Part shown: piece after piece, positions 42,331-50,751 of the stretch | Position numbering within the stretch: the first letter of the stretch is position 1 | Layout of the letters: every line of letters begins with the position of its first letter | Origin: Candidatus Fermentibacteraceae bacterium | GTDB lineage: Bacteria; Fermentibacterota; Fermentibacteria; Fermentibacterales; JCC-6 | Length of the DNA stretch: 64,000 bases | Assembly (NCBI GenBank): GCA_016744855.1 | Contig: JADGDO010000003.1 | Coordinates: 241,294-305,293 of the forward strand | Direction of reading: 5' to 3' | Made by a program: the position numbers and the translations under genes | The notes under the pieces: model-generated | What the model saw: the letters and a program-made list of their open reading frames with translations, nothing else | What the model was told of the DNA's origin: nothing | Database searches by the model: none

Positions 42331-43376
42331 AAACTTCTTACTGGGTCTCTCCCAGAGAGGCCAATTTGCTCATAACTGGGCGATGCAATCTTAGATGCAA
42401 ACACTGTTCTGTTACGAGTCACGGTGATTTGAAAACAGATCTTCCCTTATCTGAATGGGTCAAGATTCTTGACGAACTTAAAAGATCAAAACTTCTCAGC
42501 CTTACCATTACAGGTGGAGAACCAATGTGCAGACCGGATTTCGTCGATTTCCTAGGTGAGATTTACGCGAGACCCTTCAGGTTTTCAATCAATACCAATG
42601 CTACATTGATAACCCCTGCAATCATTGAAACGATAAAATTATACTCTTCCAGATTTGATGGATTTATGGTAAGCCTCGACGGGCCCGACAGACAAACAGT
42701 CGACAGCCAGAGAGGTGATGGAGTGTTTGATGACATGGTGATCGGAGTAAAAAAACTTCGCATGTCTCGGATTCCCTTTGGTTTCTACTGTACTGTAACG
42801 AACCTGAACGTAGACAGGGTTGTGGAAACAGCAGAGCTTGCAATTTCTTTAGGGGCTGGCTGGATAAAATTCAACAATTATCTCGTCGCAGGCCCTGTTC
42901 TTGATTCCGGATTGATTCCAGAATCGAATCGCATTAACAGAGCAGCGGAAGATCTAAGACTTCTCACAGCAAAGTACCCCGGAAAAATAAGAGGAACACT
43001 TCTGGATATGCATATGCGTATGCTAAAATTTAAACGGGGAGAGTTGAAGAAGAGAAAGGACAAAGCTTTCTCGTGTGGAGCAGGTCTTGGAAAAGTCGCT
43101 GTGTTTCCGGATGGTAGAGTTACGCCGTGCGATCACCTGCCAACCTTAACATTGGGTGATCTAACGAACCAGTCATTAGAAGCAATTCTAACCGGAGACG
43201 AAATGCATGAATTAACCCGATTTATGAATCAGAAACGCTCGGATAATCCAGAATGCAAAAATTGCAAATATCTGGAATTCTGCACGGGTGGTTGTCCGGT
43301 TGAAGCGCTTAGTAATGAGCAAGCTATTGGTCTCGACAGGAATTCCTGCCTTAAACGAGCTTTGGGAGAATCATGA
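42327..43376 (+). CDS. Radical SAM/SPASM enzyme 1
   Basis: 349 residues from a TTG overlapping the PqqD stop. Cluster motif at Cys20, Cys24 and Cys27 ('GRCNLRCKHC'), 'LTITGGEPMCRPDFVDFL' SAM-binding GGE, and a C-terminal SPASM region ('FSCGAGLGKVAVFPDGRVTPCDHL', 'NPECKNCKYLEFCTGGCPVEAL') for auxiliary clusters. It belongs to the PqqE/MftC/AlbA-like peptide-modifying group; which chemistry (C-C, C-S or epimerisation) cannot be read. Translationally coupled on both sides. Confidence 0.93.
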   Translation: MKTSYWVSPREANLLITGRCNLRCKHCSVTSHGDLKTDLPLSEWVKILDELKRSKLLSLTITGGEPMCRPDFVDFLGEIYARPFRFSINTNATLITPAIIETIKLYSSRFDGFMVSLDGPDRQTVDSQRGDGVFDDMVIGVKKLRMSRIPFGFYCTVTNLNVDRVVETAELAISLGAGWIKFNNYLVAGPVLDSGLIPESNRINRAAEDLRLLTAKYPGKIRGTLLDMHMRMLKFKRGELKKRKDKAFSCGAGLGKVAVFPDGRVTPCDHLPTLTLGDLTNQSLEAILTGDEMHELTRFMNQKRSDNPECKNCKYLEFCTGGCPVEALSNEQAIGLDRNSCLKRALGES

Positions 43377-44425
43377 CGACACAGCAATCTCCTCATCCGA
43401 CCCTGGGAGTTCTTTACATCAACCCCGCTGGTGGTTGCAATCTGCACTGCAAACATTGCTGGGTGAATGAAGGTTCTTTTTCCGGTGAGCCTCTTGGTCT
43501 GGCACAATGGAAAGAGCTGCTCGCGGAGGCAAAAGCAGAGGGCTGCAACTATGTGAAGCTAACAGGTGGAGAACCACTGCTTTATCCAGAAATAGTTCAT
43601 CTATACAGCTATTCAGCTGCTCTGTTTCCACAGATTGCCATAGAAACAAATGGAACTCTCCAACCGGAGGGTCTGTTGGATGCCTTAACTAAACAACCGC
43701 CTTCTCATATTTCCATCAGCCTGGACAGCGCAGACGCTGACGTACATGATGAGTTCAGAGGTGAATCGGGGGCATGGGAGAAAACAGTAGATTTTGGGAG
43801 TAAACTTGTTAATCTTGGTATAAGCAATCAGATAATAATGTCAGTATCTGACATGAATCATGAACCGATACTGAAGATGGTTAACCTGATTCAGAAACTT
43901 GGCATGAACTCTCTCAAGATTAACTTTATTACACCATCCGGAAGAGGACAAAGCAACAATTTCTATAGCAAAAACTCCATACAGGAAACCATAGACTTCT
44001 TCAACTGGATTGATAAGGAAACACCCAAATGGGTACTGCCATCCATTCCAGCTGCTCTTATGCCTGTAAACCGTCTCATTAATCTGGGATACTGCCCTGT
44101 TAACAATTTGATGGGTGTTCTACCGGATGGTACGTTCTCACTCTGTGGTGTAGCTTTTTCAAGAAAAGAATTTGCCTGGGGCAAGTTCCCCGAAACAACG
44201 GTAAAAGAGGCATGGCAAAACTCCCCAGTTTACAAGCAGATCAGAACGAATGTACCTCAAAATCTTGAGGGTATATGTCACAGGTGTATGCATAGAGATT
44301 CCTGCATCGGAAGATGTGTTGTAAACAATCTTGAAACCGGTGGGTCAATAACAAGTCCGGATATCCTCTGCCAGAGAGCATACGAAGCAGGTATTTTCCC
44401 TAAGACAAGATTGATTAACAGATGA
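43373..44425 (+). CDS. Radical SAM/SPASM enzyme 2
   Basis: 350 residues, ATGA overlap with enzyme 1. Cluster motif at Cys22, Cys26 and Cys29 ('AGGCNLHCKHCWV'), 'VKLTGGEPLLYPEI', SPASM-type C-terminus ('GYCPVNNLMGVLPDGTFSLCGVAF', 'GICHRCMHRDSCIGRCVVNNL'). Sequence differs much from enzyme 1 outside the motifs, so the two probably act on different positions or different peptides rather than being a recent duplication. Confidence 0.93.
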   Translation: MTTQQSPHPTLGVLYINPAGGCNLHCKHCWVNEGSFSGEPLGLAQWKELLAEAKAEGCNYVKLTGGEPLLYPEIVHLYSYSAALFPQIAIETNGTLQPEGLLDALTKQPPSHISISLDSADADVHDEFRGESGAWEKTVDFGSKLVNLGISNQIIMSVSDMNHEPILKMVNLIQKLGMNSLKINFITPSGRGQSNNFYSKNSIQETIDFFNWIDKETPKWVLPSIPAALMPVNRLINLGYCPVNNLMGVLPDGTFSLCGVAFSRKEFAWGKFPETTVKEAWQNSPVYKQIRTNVPQNLEGICHRCMHRDSCIGRCVVNNLETGGSITSPDILCQRAYEAGIFPKTRLINR

Positions 44426-44934
44426 TGGACAGATTCATTCTTAGAGCTCAGCTCAGGTCGGTTCTACCCGGTGGTGTAGTTCTACATGCATCTTCAGTAG
44501 CTGAAAATAACAGTGCATTCGTATTTTTAGCTCGTTCCGGAGGTGGCAAATCTACTCTCATGGAAAATTTGACACAAGAAAAATACGGGGCAATCGCTGA
44601 TGATAGTACGGTGATTTCAACAGGAACAGATGACCGTATTCGATGCCTTCCGTGTGGTTCAATGAAGCAATTCCTGGGCACAGAGAAAATAGACGGAGCA
44701 ATTCTGAAGTCTTTCTACTTTGTAGAGAAGGGGGCTCCTGGGTTAAGCTTCAAAATCACACCTCAATATGCCTTTTACAGAGCTTCCCGGATTTCTTCAG
44801 TATTGGCCTATGAGCACATTTCCGAAGAAGAGCAGCGACAAGCAATTGTATTTCTTAAACTTCTATTCGATTCATTCCCCTCATACATAATACGCTATGG
44901 ATTATCTGAAGAGCCGAAAACTTTTCTAAAATGA
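44422..44934 (+). CDS. HPr-kinase-like P-loop protein
   Basis: 170 residues. 'GGVVLHASSVAENNSAFVFLARSGGGKSTLMENLTQEKYGAIADDSTVIS' has the Walker A (around residues 38-46) and following acidic strand seen in HPr kinase/phosphorylase-like proteins that are often found in RiPP and exosortase-linked clusters with PqqD. The HprK catalytic domain is shortened and the HPr-binding part absent. It may phosphorylate a peptide or serve as an ATP-dependent chaperone; unknown. Overlaps both neighbours by 4 nt. Confidence 0.85.
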   Translation: MMDRFILRAQLRSVLPGGVVLHASSVAENNSAFVFLARSGGGKSTLMENLTQEKYGAIADDSTVISTGTDDRIRCLPCGSMKQFLGTEKIDGAILKSFYFVEKGAPGLSFKITPQYAFYRASRISSVLAYEHISEEEQRQAIVFLKLLFDSFPSYIIRYGLSEEPKTFLK

Positions 44935-45335
44935 GAAACTCATCGCCAGAAGGTCGGGGATGGGTAAGAGGCCTTTCGATGTGGCCCAACCTTATTCCAG
45001 GTGATGTTCTTAGCTCTGTGGAAATCCAGGTGACAAACCTAAAACCGGGAATGATTGCTGTTTTCAATAAAGGCAACAGCACGGTGCATGTTGTTCACCG
45101 AGTATTAAAGGTTAGTAAAACAATAGACGAGATAATTGTAGAATCGGGCGGAGACAGATCAGGTCCGGATGACTGCAACTGGCATTTCCAGTTTTCTGAT
45201 CAGATAGTATCAGTTACTGGTGTACTTCGAAGAGGGCGGTATTGCCCTGTTAGAAGCGTATCTGTATCCGACTTACTCTCCCCTTCAATTGTAGTGAGAA
45301 TCTACAATCGAATCATCAGAAAGCTGTTCTGGTAG
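44931..45335 (+). CDS. S24/S26 (signal-peptidase-like) protease without membrane anchor
   Basis: 134 residues. 'GLSMWPNLIPGD' contains the nucleophile Ser16 in the S26 context, and His56 in 'VHVVHRVL' stands where SipW/archaeal-type signal peptidases have His instead of Lys. No membrane helix is present before Ser16, so it may act on the cytosolic side or attach through a partner; the C-terminus has a short amphipathic stretch ('IVVRIYNRIIRKLFW'). In this cassette it is the natural leader-peptide protease. ATGA overlap with the kinase-like gene. Confidence 0.85.
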   Translation: MRNSSPEGRGWVRGLSMWPNLIPGDVLSSVEIQVTNLKPGMIAVFNKGNSTVHVVHRVLKVSKTIDEIIVESGGDRSGPDDCNWHFQFSDQIVSVTGVLRRGRYCPVRSVSVSDLLSPSIVVRIYNRIIRKLFW

Positions 45336-45346
45336 TCTTTAAAGTC

Positions 45347-47146
45347 TTACTTATAAGCACTGGCCTGAATGGTATACATCTCGGAATACCTGCCATTCTC
45401 TGCCATAAGTTCCTCGTGAGTACCGTACTCAATAATTCTTCCATTATGCATAACAGCTATTTTATCTGCCATTCTCACCGTTGAGAAGCGGTGTGAGATG
45501 ATTACAGATGTTTTACCTTTTACAAGCTCTCTGAATTTCTCAAAGACCGCCTGTTCTGCCTTGGAGTCGAGTGCGCTGGTGGGTTCATCGAGAATTACCA
45601 CAGGGGCATCTCTGACGAAAGCTCTTGCCAAAGCAATCTTCTGCCACTCACCGATGGAAAGTTCCTTCCCATTTTTAAATGATCGACCAAGAACAGTATC
45701 GTACCCCTCGGCTAATTTGCTGATAACGGAGTCTGCTCCAGCCGCTTCTGCAGCCCTGCGTATAGTTGTATCATCTGGTGAATTCTTTATGTCACCAAGG
45801 CCTATATTTTCCTTTACCGTAAGATGATACTTGGCATAATCCTGGAAAATTACACCGATGTGCCCTCTGTGATCTTCTACGCAAAAATTCTTGACAGAAG
45901 TACCGTCAACACTAATAGTGCCTGAAGAAGGATCGTAAAGACGGCACAGTAGTTTCACCAGAGTAGTTTTACCTGAACCGTTTTCTCCCACAAGGGCAAG
46001 CATTTCTCCGGAGTTAATGGAAAGTGAGACCCCGTCTAAAACACTGTTCTTGCTGGAAGAGTATTTGAAATTCACGTTATCAAACACAATTCCTTCGGTG
46101 ATCACTGAAGGGAAGGGACGGGGAAATTCAGGGTCAACAATTGCAGGCTTAATGTCCAGAAAATCAAAAAGATTTGAGAGGAAAAGATTCCCCTCGTAAA
46201 GTCCAGCAATACTTCCGAGAAGACCTTTGAGGTAGCCAAGCCCTCTCTGGAAAGCCTGGAAGTACATTACCATTCCACCTATCGTAATTAAACCGGCGAA
46301 AGCCTGTCGGGCAATGAAGGCGAGTGATCCGTAAATCAGGACAGTAGCAACAATTTGTGTGCCTAAATCCGAAGCTGCTCTGCGTCTGGCTATTCCAAGA
46401 GCTTCTTTTCTTATGAGAATTCTGAGGCTAAGGTACTTCTCACGAAAAAACTCACCTAAACCGAAAAGACGCAGTTCTTTAGCATGACTTACAGAGGTCA
46501 GTAGCCAATGCTTATACCAAGCTTTCCGCTCCGTTTCGGTTCTTTTGCGTTGCCAGTTCCAGTTAACTCTGGAAAATTTAAGCTTCACAAACACCCCTGG
46601 AAGGGCCGCTGCCAGAAGAACAACTGCAACTATCCAGTGGAACGAAAGAAGAAGACCTACCATTGCAAGCAGGGAAATGCTGCTTTGGACAGTTCTAATC
46701 AACCCATTAACAATGCTGGTCGGTCTGTAAGGTGCTTCACCCTGTGCACGGTGCATAGTGTCATAGAATTTCGAGTCTTCATAATAAGTCAAATCAACTT
46801 CTATCGATTTCTTATGAAGAATATCCTGCATGTAGTCAGTAACAACCCTTGCCTGTGTCTGCTCAACAATACCGGCAATAGACTTCACGAGAGCAGAGAG
46901 TAACGCCACGCCACCCATCACTGCGATGATAATTCCAATCGGGTAAAATGATGAAGTGTTAGTTCCATTGATGACAGACTCGATAGAATCGATCAGTTTT
47001 TTCATAAGGTAGAGAGGAATAAGAGGCAGTAGTCCCTGAAGAATGGTCAAGAACAGATTAGCAATCGTTAATCCCCGACTGCCCTTCCATACAAGAGATA
47101 CTGCCCTGATAATCATTACTTTTCTGCTGGCGGCTGGTTGTTTCAT
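45347..47146 (-). CDS. ABC exporter (membrane and ATPase fused)
   Basis: 599 residues. Six membrane helices (about 20-310) followed by an ATPase with Walker A 'GENGSGKTTLVKLL', signature 'LSIGEWQKIALARAF', Walker B 'VVILDEPTSALD' and the switch His 'IISHRFSTV'. It belongs to the MsbA/McjD-like exporters. There is no N-terminal C39 domain, so it would need a separate protease; one is encoded just across the convergent junction (11 nt gap). Export of the modified peptide is inferred from location only. Confidence 0.93.
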   Translation of the reverse strand: MKQPAASRKVMIIRAVSLVWKGSRGLTIANLFLTILQGLLPLIPLYLMKKLIDSIESVINGTNTSSFYPIGIIIAVMGGVALLSALVKSIAGIVEQTQARVVTDYMQDILHKKSIEVDLTYYEDSKFYDTMHRAQGEAPYRPTSIVNGLIRTVQSSISLLAMVGLLLSFHWIVAVVLLAAALPGVFVKLKFSRVNWNWQRKRTETERKAWYKHWLLTSVSHAKELRLFGLGEFFREKYLSLRILIRKEALGIARRRAASDLGTQIVATVLIYGSLAFIARQAFAGLITIGGMVMYFQAFQRGLGYLKGLLGSIAGLYEGNLFLSNLFDFLDIKPAIVDPEFPRPFPSVITEGIVFDNVNFKYSSSKNSVLDGVSLSINSGEMLALVGENGSGKTTLVKLLCRLYDPSSGTISVDGTSVKNFCVEDHRGHIGVIFQDYAKYHLTVKENIGLGDIKNSPDDTTIRRAAEAAGADSVISKLAEGYDTVLGRSFKNGKELSIGEWQKIALARAFVRDAPVVILDEPTSALDSKAEQAVFEKFRELVKGKTSVIISHRFSTVRMADKIAVMHNGRIIEYGTHEELMAENGRYSEMYTIQASAYK

Positions 47147-47227
47147 GGTTCTAATCTAAAACGCATCTAAGAGAGAACCAACACAAGGGTTGTAATTAAT
47201 CACAGACTGAATTATCCATTAGGCACT

Positions 47228-48193
47228 ATGAAGCAAGTATTAAAACCTGACGAGATAACCAAGTCCGCCTGCCAGTGGCTTCTTGAAGGAGCTGAGCAGG
47301 GTAGCTATTCCGGTCCTGACCCGGGCGCTTTCCACGACCTTTCACCCCTCCTCTCAAGAGAGACCGGGAGAAAAGAGATAAGCCTCTCCTATGCTGCAAG
47401 ATGGTTTCGTCAGGAACAGATAACACGAACTGTGCTTCAGGAAATGGCTAAACAGGGAATTAGAGTTTGGGCGGTTAAAGGATTCGACCTGGCAAGAAGC
47501 ATATATCCCTTTCCGGGCGGGAGACCAATGTGCGATGCCGACCTTTTTATTGAGAGAAAAGATCGACTGGAAATCATGAGCATTTTCCAGAGATGCGGCT
47601 GGTCGAAAGGGTCTCCAGGAGATGGTATTTTCACGTCGGACATTGTCTCAGAGATGAAAATGTATAAACACAATGTAATGGTGGAACTGCATACTCATAT
47701 TTTCTACTTCCCGGCAACATTTCCGGGTAAGCTTCCTCTGGATCTCTTCGAAAAGGGAAGATTGCTCGAACCGGGGCTCATGGGTTTCGCATGGCATAAC
47801 GCATTGCTGCTGGTAATCATACACCTTCTTACAAATGTATCTATAAGGCCGGTATGGTGGGTCGATGTCTGTCTTCTGTGCAGAAAAGTAACAGAAGCAG
47901 GTACATGGGATGAATTCCGGCAAAACGCTTTTACAACAAAGCTTGGAAGTGCAATTGCTCTGCCCCTGGAAACAGCTGTTTCACAGTTGAATGCTGAAGT
48001 TCCCTCCGGTGTAATACGCTCTTTGCAGAACAACCACAGTGGCCGGGAAGCCATTCTTGAAAAGCTCCGCAAAGGAAACAAAGTACCAACTTTGCTTAAT
48101 TTGAAATACCTGAGCGGATGGCAAAGAATCTCATGGGGATATGCTCTATTCTTTCTCATTCTTACCGGGAAGAATCCACTGAAAAAGGAATAA
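47228..48193 (+). CDS. Nucleotidyltransferase-fold protein (NTP_transf_5 type)
   Basis: 321 residues. 'IRVWAVKGFDLARSIYPFPGGRPMCDADLFIERKDRLEIMSIFQRCGW' is the hallmark of the uncharacterised nucleotidyltransferase family (KG, then R-x-x-x-D-x-D). Members occur in lasso-peptide and other RiPP loci. Catalytic Asp pair in 'CDADLFI'. It is divergent from the ABC exporter across an 80-nt promoter region, and probably belongs to the same cassette. The substrate is unknown. Confidence 0.85.
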   Translation: MKQVLKPDEITKSACQWLLEGAEQGSYSGPDPGAFHDLSPLLSRETGRKEISLSYAARWFRQEQITRTVLQEMAKQGIRVWAVKGFDLARSIYPFPGGRPMCDADLFIERKDRLEIMSIFQRCGWSKGSPGDGIFTSDIVSEMKMYKHNVMVELHTHIFYFPATFPGKLPLDLFEKGRLLEPGLMGFAWHNALLLVIIHLLTNVSIRPVWWVDVCLLCRKVTEAGTWDEFRQNAFTTKLGSAIALPLETAVSQLNAEVPSGVIRSLQNNHSGREAILEKLRKGNKVPTLLNLKYLSGWQRISWGYALFFLILTGKNPLKKE

Positions 48194-48223
48194 CTATTGT
48201 TAACTTCCAAGGCAGGAAAAATC

Positions 48224-48679
48224 ATGAAAATTAACGAAGAACAAATAGGACAACTCCTGACAAAATGGCAGGAGATAATGCGCCTTAAAGACTGGGACAT
48301 CAAAGCGGTACTTGTTAAGCAGAGCTGGCGGAAATCCGGTGATATAAAAATAGACGTATCCAACCAGATGGCAGCTGTATTGATACATGAATCTGTTCCC
48401 CAGTCACAACTGGAGGAAGTAATTGTTCACGAGCTTCTTCATTTAAGACTCTACGGTATGGATCAACTGCTTGAGGAAACGATACAAATCCTATTCGGCG
48501 CTGATGACGCCGACCCCAAGAAACAATTTGCCATGAATACCTTCTTTCTTGAACTTGAGTCAACTGTTGAAAACCTGACCAAGGCAATGCTGACAGCACA
48601 TGGCAAACAAACGGATTTCTGGTTTAACCGGGTTGACAAGCAGATAGTAGAAGAACTGAAAACCGGAAGTGTCGAATAA
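48224..48679 (+). CDS. Small HExxH metallopeptidase-like protein
   Basis: 151 residues from ATG 48224 (AGGCAGG upstream). 'QLEEVIVHELLHLRLYGMDQLLEETI' carries the zinc motif HELLH followed by a Glu-rich helix that could give the third ligand, like SprT/WSS1-like or phage 'metallopeptidase' domains. The N-terminal part is 'WQEIMRLKDWDIKAVLV'. It has no signal peptide, so it is cytosolic. It follows the nucleotidyltransferase gene by 30 nt; whether it belongs to the cassette is unclear. Confidence 0.7.
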   Translation: MKINEEQIGQLLTKWQEIMRLKDWDIKAVLVKQSWRKSGDIKIDVSNQMAAVLIHESVPQSQLEEVIVHELLHLRLYGMDQLLEETIQILFGADDADPKKQFAMNTFFLELESTVENLTKAMLTAHGKQTDFWFNRVDKQIVEELKTGSVE

Positions 48680-48773
48680 TCAACATACCAGTATTCAATT
48701 CAGAACTGCTACTTTAAGGTCTGCTGCAAGATCAAAACTGGAAATACTGAAGGTATTGAAGAATTGCCAATAA

Positions 48774-49757
48774 CTATTCCTGCTGATAATGCATAAGAGA
48801 GTAGTTTACTGGCTGGCCTGGGGGGTAATACGAAAATGACGATATCACTACAGCAATACTTCCATCCTCATCTATCTGCATAAAACTTGGCCTGTTTTCA
48901 CCGGGATAATCAAATACAGTTCGCCATATCTCGTTACCGGCCGAGTCCAGTTTCATAAGAAAAACATCAGAATCATAAGGAGGCAGGAACGAACCATCAG
49001 GTCTTTCAAACCCTGTATAGCCTGCAATGTAAATGTTCCCTGCTTCATCCAGCTCTATCAGTCGAGCGCCGGCGTGAAAACGAAAATTCTCCCTCACTTC
49101 TATGAATTGATCTCCGTCACTGTCTATTCCAATCAGATACATGAAGAGTCTATCACCCAGATCATCTGTAGTTCCGCATAAAACAAAACCGGAATCCGCA
49201 GTTTCCTTCACGACAGAGATTCTGATAAATGGTCCACCCCGCATCTGGAATTCGCCGCTCATCAGAAGCTCACCGGATTCGCTGAGCTTGTAGAAATTCC
49301 ATACAAAATCCCCGTGGGTAGGACCGAACACAACGAAGCAGCCCCCATCCTTGCAGGGAATAACCGGCTGAAACACTTCTACTCTACTTTCTACGCTATC
49401 GAGTGTGACTGACCAGAGAGTATCACCGGAAGGAGACAATCTGGTTAGTCCTCCGAAAGTATCCCAAGTCTCAGAATAGTCAGGGTAGGGAAAGGTGAAG
49501 AACTGATCTTCGTTACCCGGCACTCTGGATGAATCAAGCTCTGCTTCTCTCGTCTCCACATTGCCATCAGTATCTATTACCAATTCTATATAAACAATTG
49601 AATCATTTAAGTTCTCCTTGTATTCCACAATGTACTGACCACTGAAGTTACTGTGCAGTCCACTCGGAGTTACATCACTAGGAATGTCTCCAAGAAATGT
49701 CCAGCCAGAACCATAAACTGCTGTAGTCAGCACAATACATAGAATGATAATCTTCAT
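48774..49757 (-). CDS. Secreted propeller-like protein
   Basis: 327 residues. Signal peptide 'MKIIILCIVLTTAVYGSG'. The mature part repeats strand units such as 'FYKLSESGELLMSGEF', 'FVLCGTTDDLGDRLFMYLIGIDSDGDQF', 'GNIYIAGYTGF...VFLMKLDSAGNEIWRTVF', typical of SBBP/NHL-like propellers. No catalytic site or sorting domain. It resembles the 57300-58493 protein in style. Periplasmic or secreted, function unknown. Confidence 0.75.
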   Translation of the reverse strand: MKIIILCIVLTTAVYGSGWTFLGDIPSDVTPSGLHSNFSGQYIVEYKENLNDSIVYIELVIDTDGNVETREAELDSSRVPGNEDQFFTFPYPDYSETWDTFGGLTRLSPSGDTLWSVTLDSVESRVEVFQPVIPCKDGGCFVVFGPTHGDFVWNFYKLSESGELLMSGEFQMRGGPFIRISVVKETADSGFVLCGTTDDLGDRLFMYLIGIDSDGDQFIEVRENFRFHAGARLIELDEAGNIYIAGYTGFERPDGSFLPPYDSDVFLMKLDSAGNEIWRTVFDYPGENRPSFMQIDEDGSIAVVISSFSYYPPGQPVNYSLMHYQQE

Positions 49758-49798
49758 TTCTAATTCTCCTCTAAAAATGGTTCTGCTAAAAATGTCAG

Positions 49799-50623
49799 CT
49801 ACTCGGCCTCAAAAATCTCAATTCCTGCAATATCTGTAACATCATAAAGAACTTCAACATGATTCGTAAACAGTAAAGTCTCTGATACTGTTGTTAAAGA
49901 TTCAGCATCTGTCTCTCTACACCATACTTCATTCTCCCGGTAAATAATTCCATTTTCTCTAACGAAACGGTGCTTCTTCTGAATGACAGAATAGGAAAAA
50001 GGCAAGTTCTTCTCGCACCTGATTTCGCCACAAAGGTGCTCTCTTTCCAGCCACACCTTGATTTGAAAAGTAGAAGAAGTCTCGTTGCGAAAAGCAAAAT
50101 CAAGATAGTTATAGAAAACTGTTGCACCGGTTCCAAAAGGCACCTTTCTCTTGTAGTCAGGAAAGGGATCTGTAGCGTGTCTATGTCGTTCAGTTACAAG
50201 TAGAGGAGTCTGCAGAACCATCCAATGCAATAGGTTTGTCAGCTGGCAGAGACCTCCTCCAGCCATAGAGGTAAGGTTGCCGAATGAGAGTTGTAAGCCC
50301 GGGGGAAAACCCCGCGAGGCACTTGGCTTTCCAACCAGTTTCCAGAAGGAAAACACTTCGCCGGGTTTAACTAACACACTGTCGATCAGAGCTGCCGCAA
50401 TCCTCAAACTGGCAACTTTGTTGGTCTGCAAATCGGCATCTGTTCCAGCAAGTTTCCTCATAAGCAGTGATTTGTGTGAAACTATGATTACCGGAGAGAG
50501 CTCATGGGAAATTGTAGAAGCAAAATCGACTTCACTGAAAAACCATGAGAGGCGGCGTTGAATTTTGTGTAAAAAAACAGACAAACGGTATAAAAGAGGG
50601 TGCATTGAAGAAACAGGTTTCAC
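49799..50623 (-). CDS. VanW family protein
   Basis: 274 residues from GTG 50623 (AGGAAGG upstream). 'LVKPGEVFSFWKLVGKPSASRGFPPGLQLSFGNLTSMAGGGLCQLTNLLHWMVLQTPLLVTERHRHATDPFPDYKRKVPFGTGATVFYNYLDFAFRN' is the VanW domain, with the invariant GGGxCQ, H...D and GTDATV-like motifs. The family takes its name from vancomycin-resistance loci, but the molecular role is unknown; it probably acts on the envelope. No resistance genes surround it. Confidence 0.93.
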   Translation of the reverse strand: MKPVSSMHPLLYRLSVFLHKIQRRLSWFFSEVDFASTISHELSPVIIVSHKSLLMRKLAGTDADLQTNKVASLRIAAALIDSVLVKPGEVFSFWKLVGKPSASRGFPPGLQLSFGNLTSMAGGGLCQLTNLLHWMVLQTPLLVTERHRHATDPFPDYKRKVPFGTGATVFYNYLDFAFRNETSSTFQIKVWLEREHLCGEIRCEKNLPFSYSVIQKKHRFVRENGIIYRENEVWCRETDAESLTTVSETLLFTNHVEVLYDVTDIAGIEIFEAE

Positions 50624-50751
50624 AGTATTACCTTCCTAACAAATAATTTCAAAACGCCATACATTGCTGGAATAGTTTTCCCCAGCCTCTCCTACTCAGA
50701 ACCAGTGACGGTATAAACCCTCCTGCAACTGTTACCGTTCTGAAGCTTAAA

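Noticed and set aside
45347..47146. ABC exporter as a C39-type peptidase-containing transporter
   Set aside because: The N-terminus goes directly into the first membrane helix; there is no Gln-Cys-Gly C39 motif.
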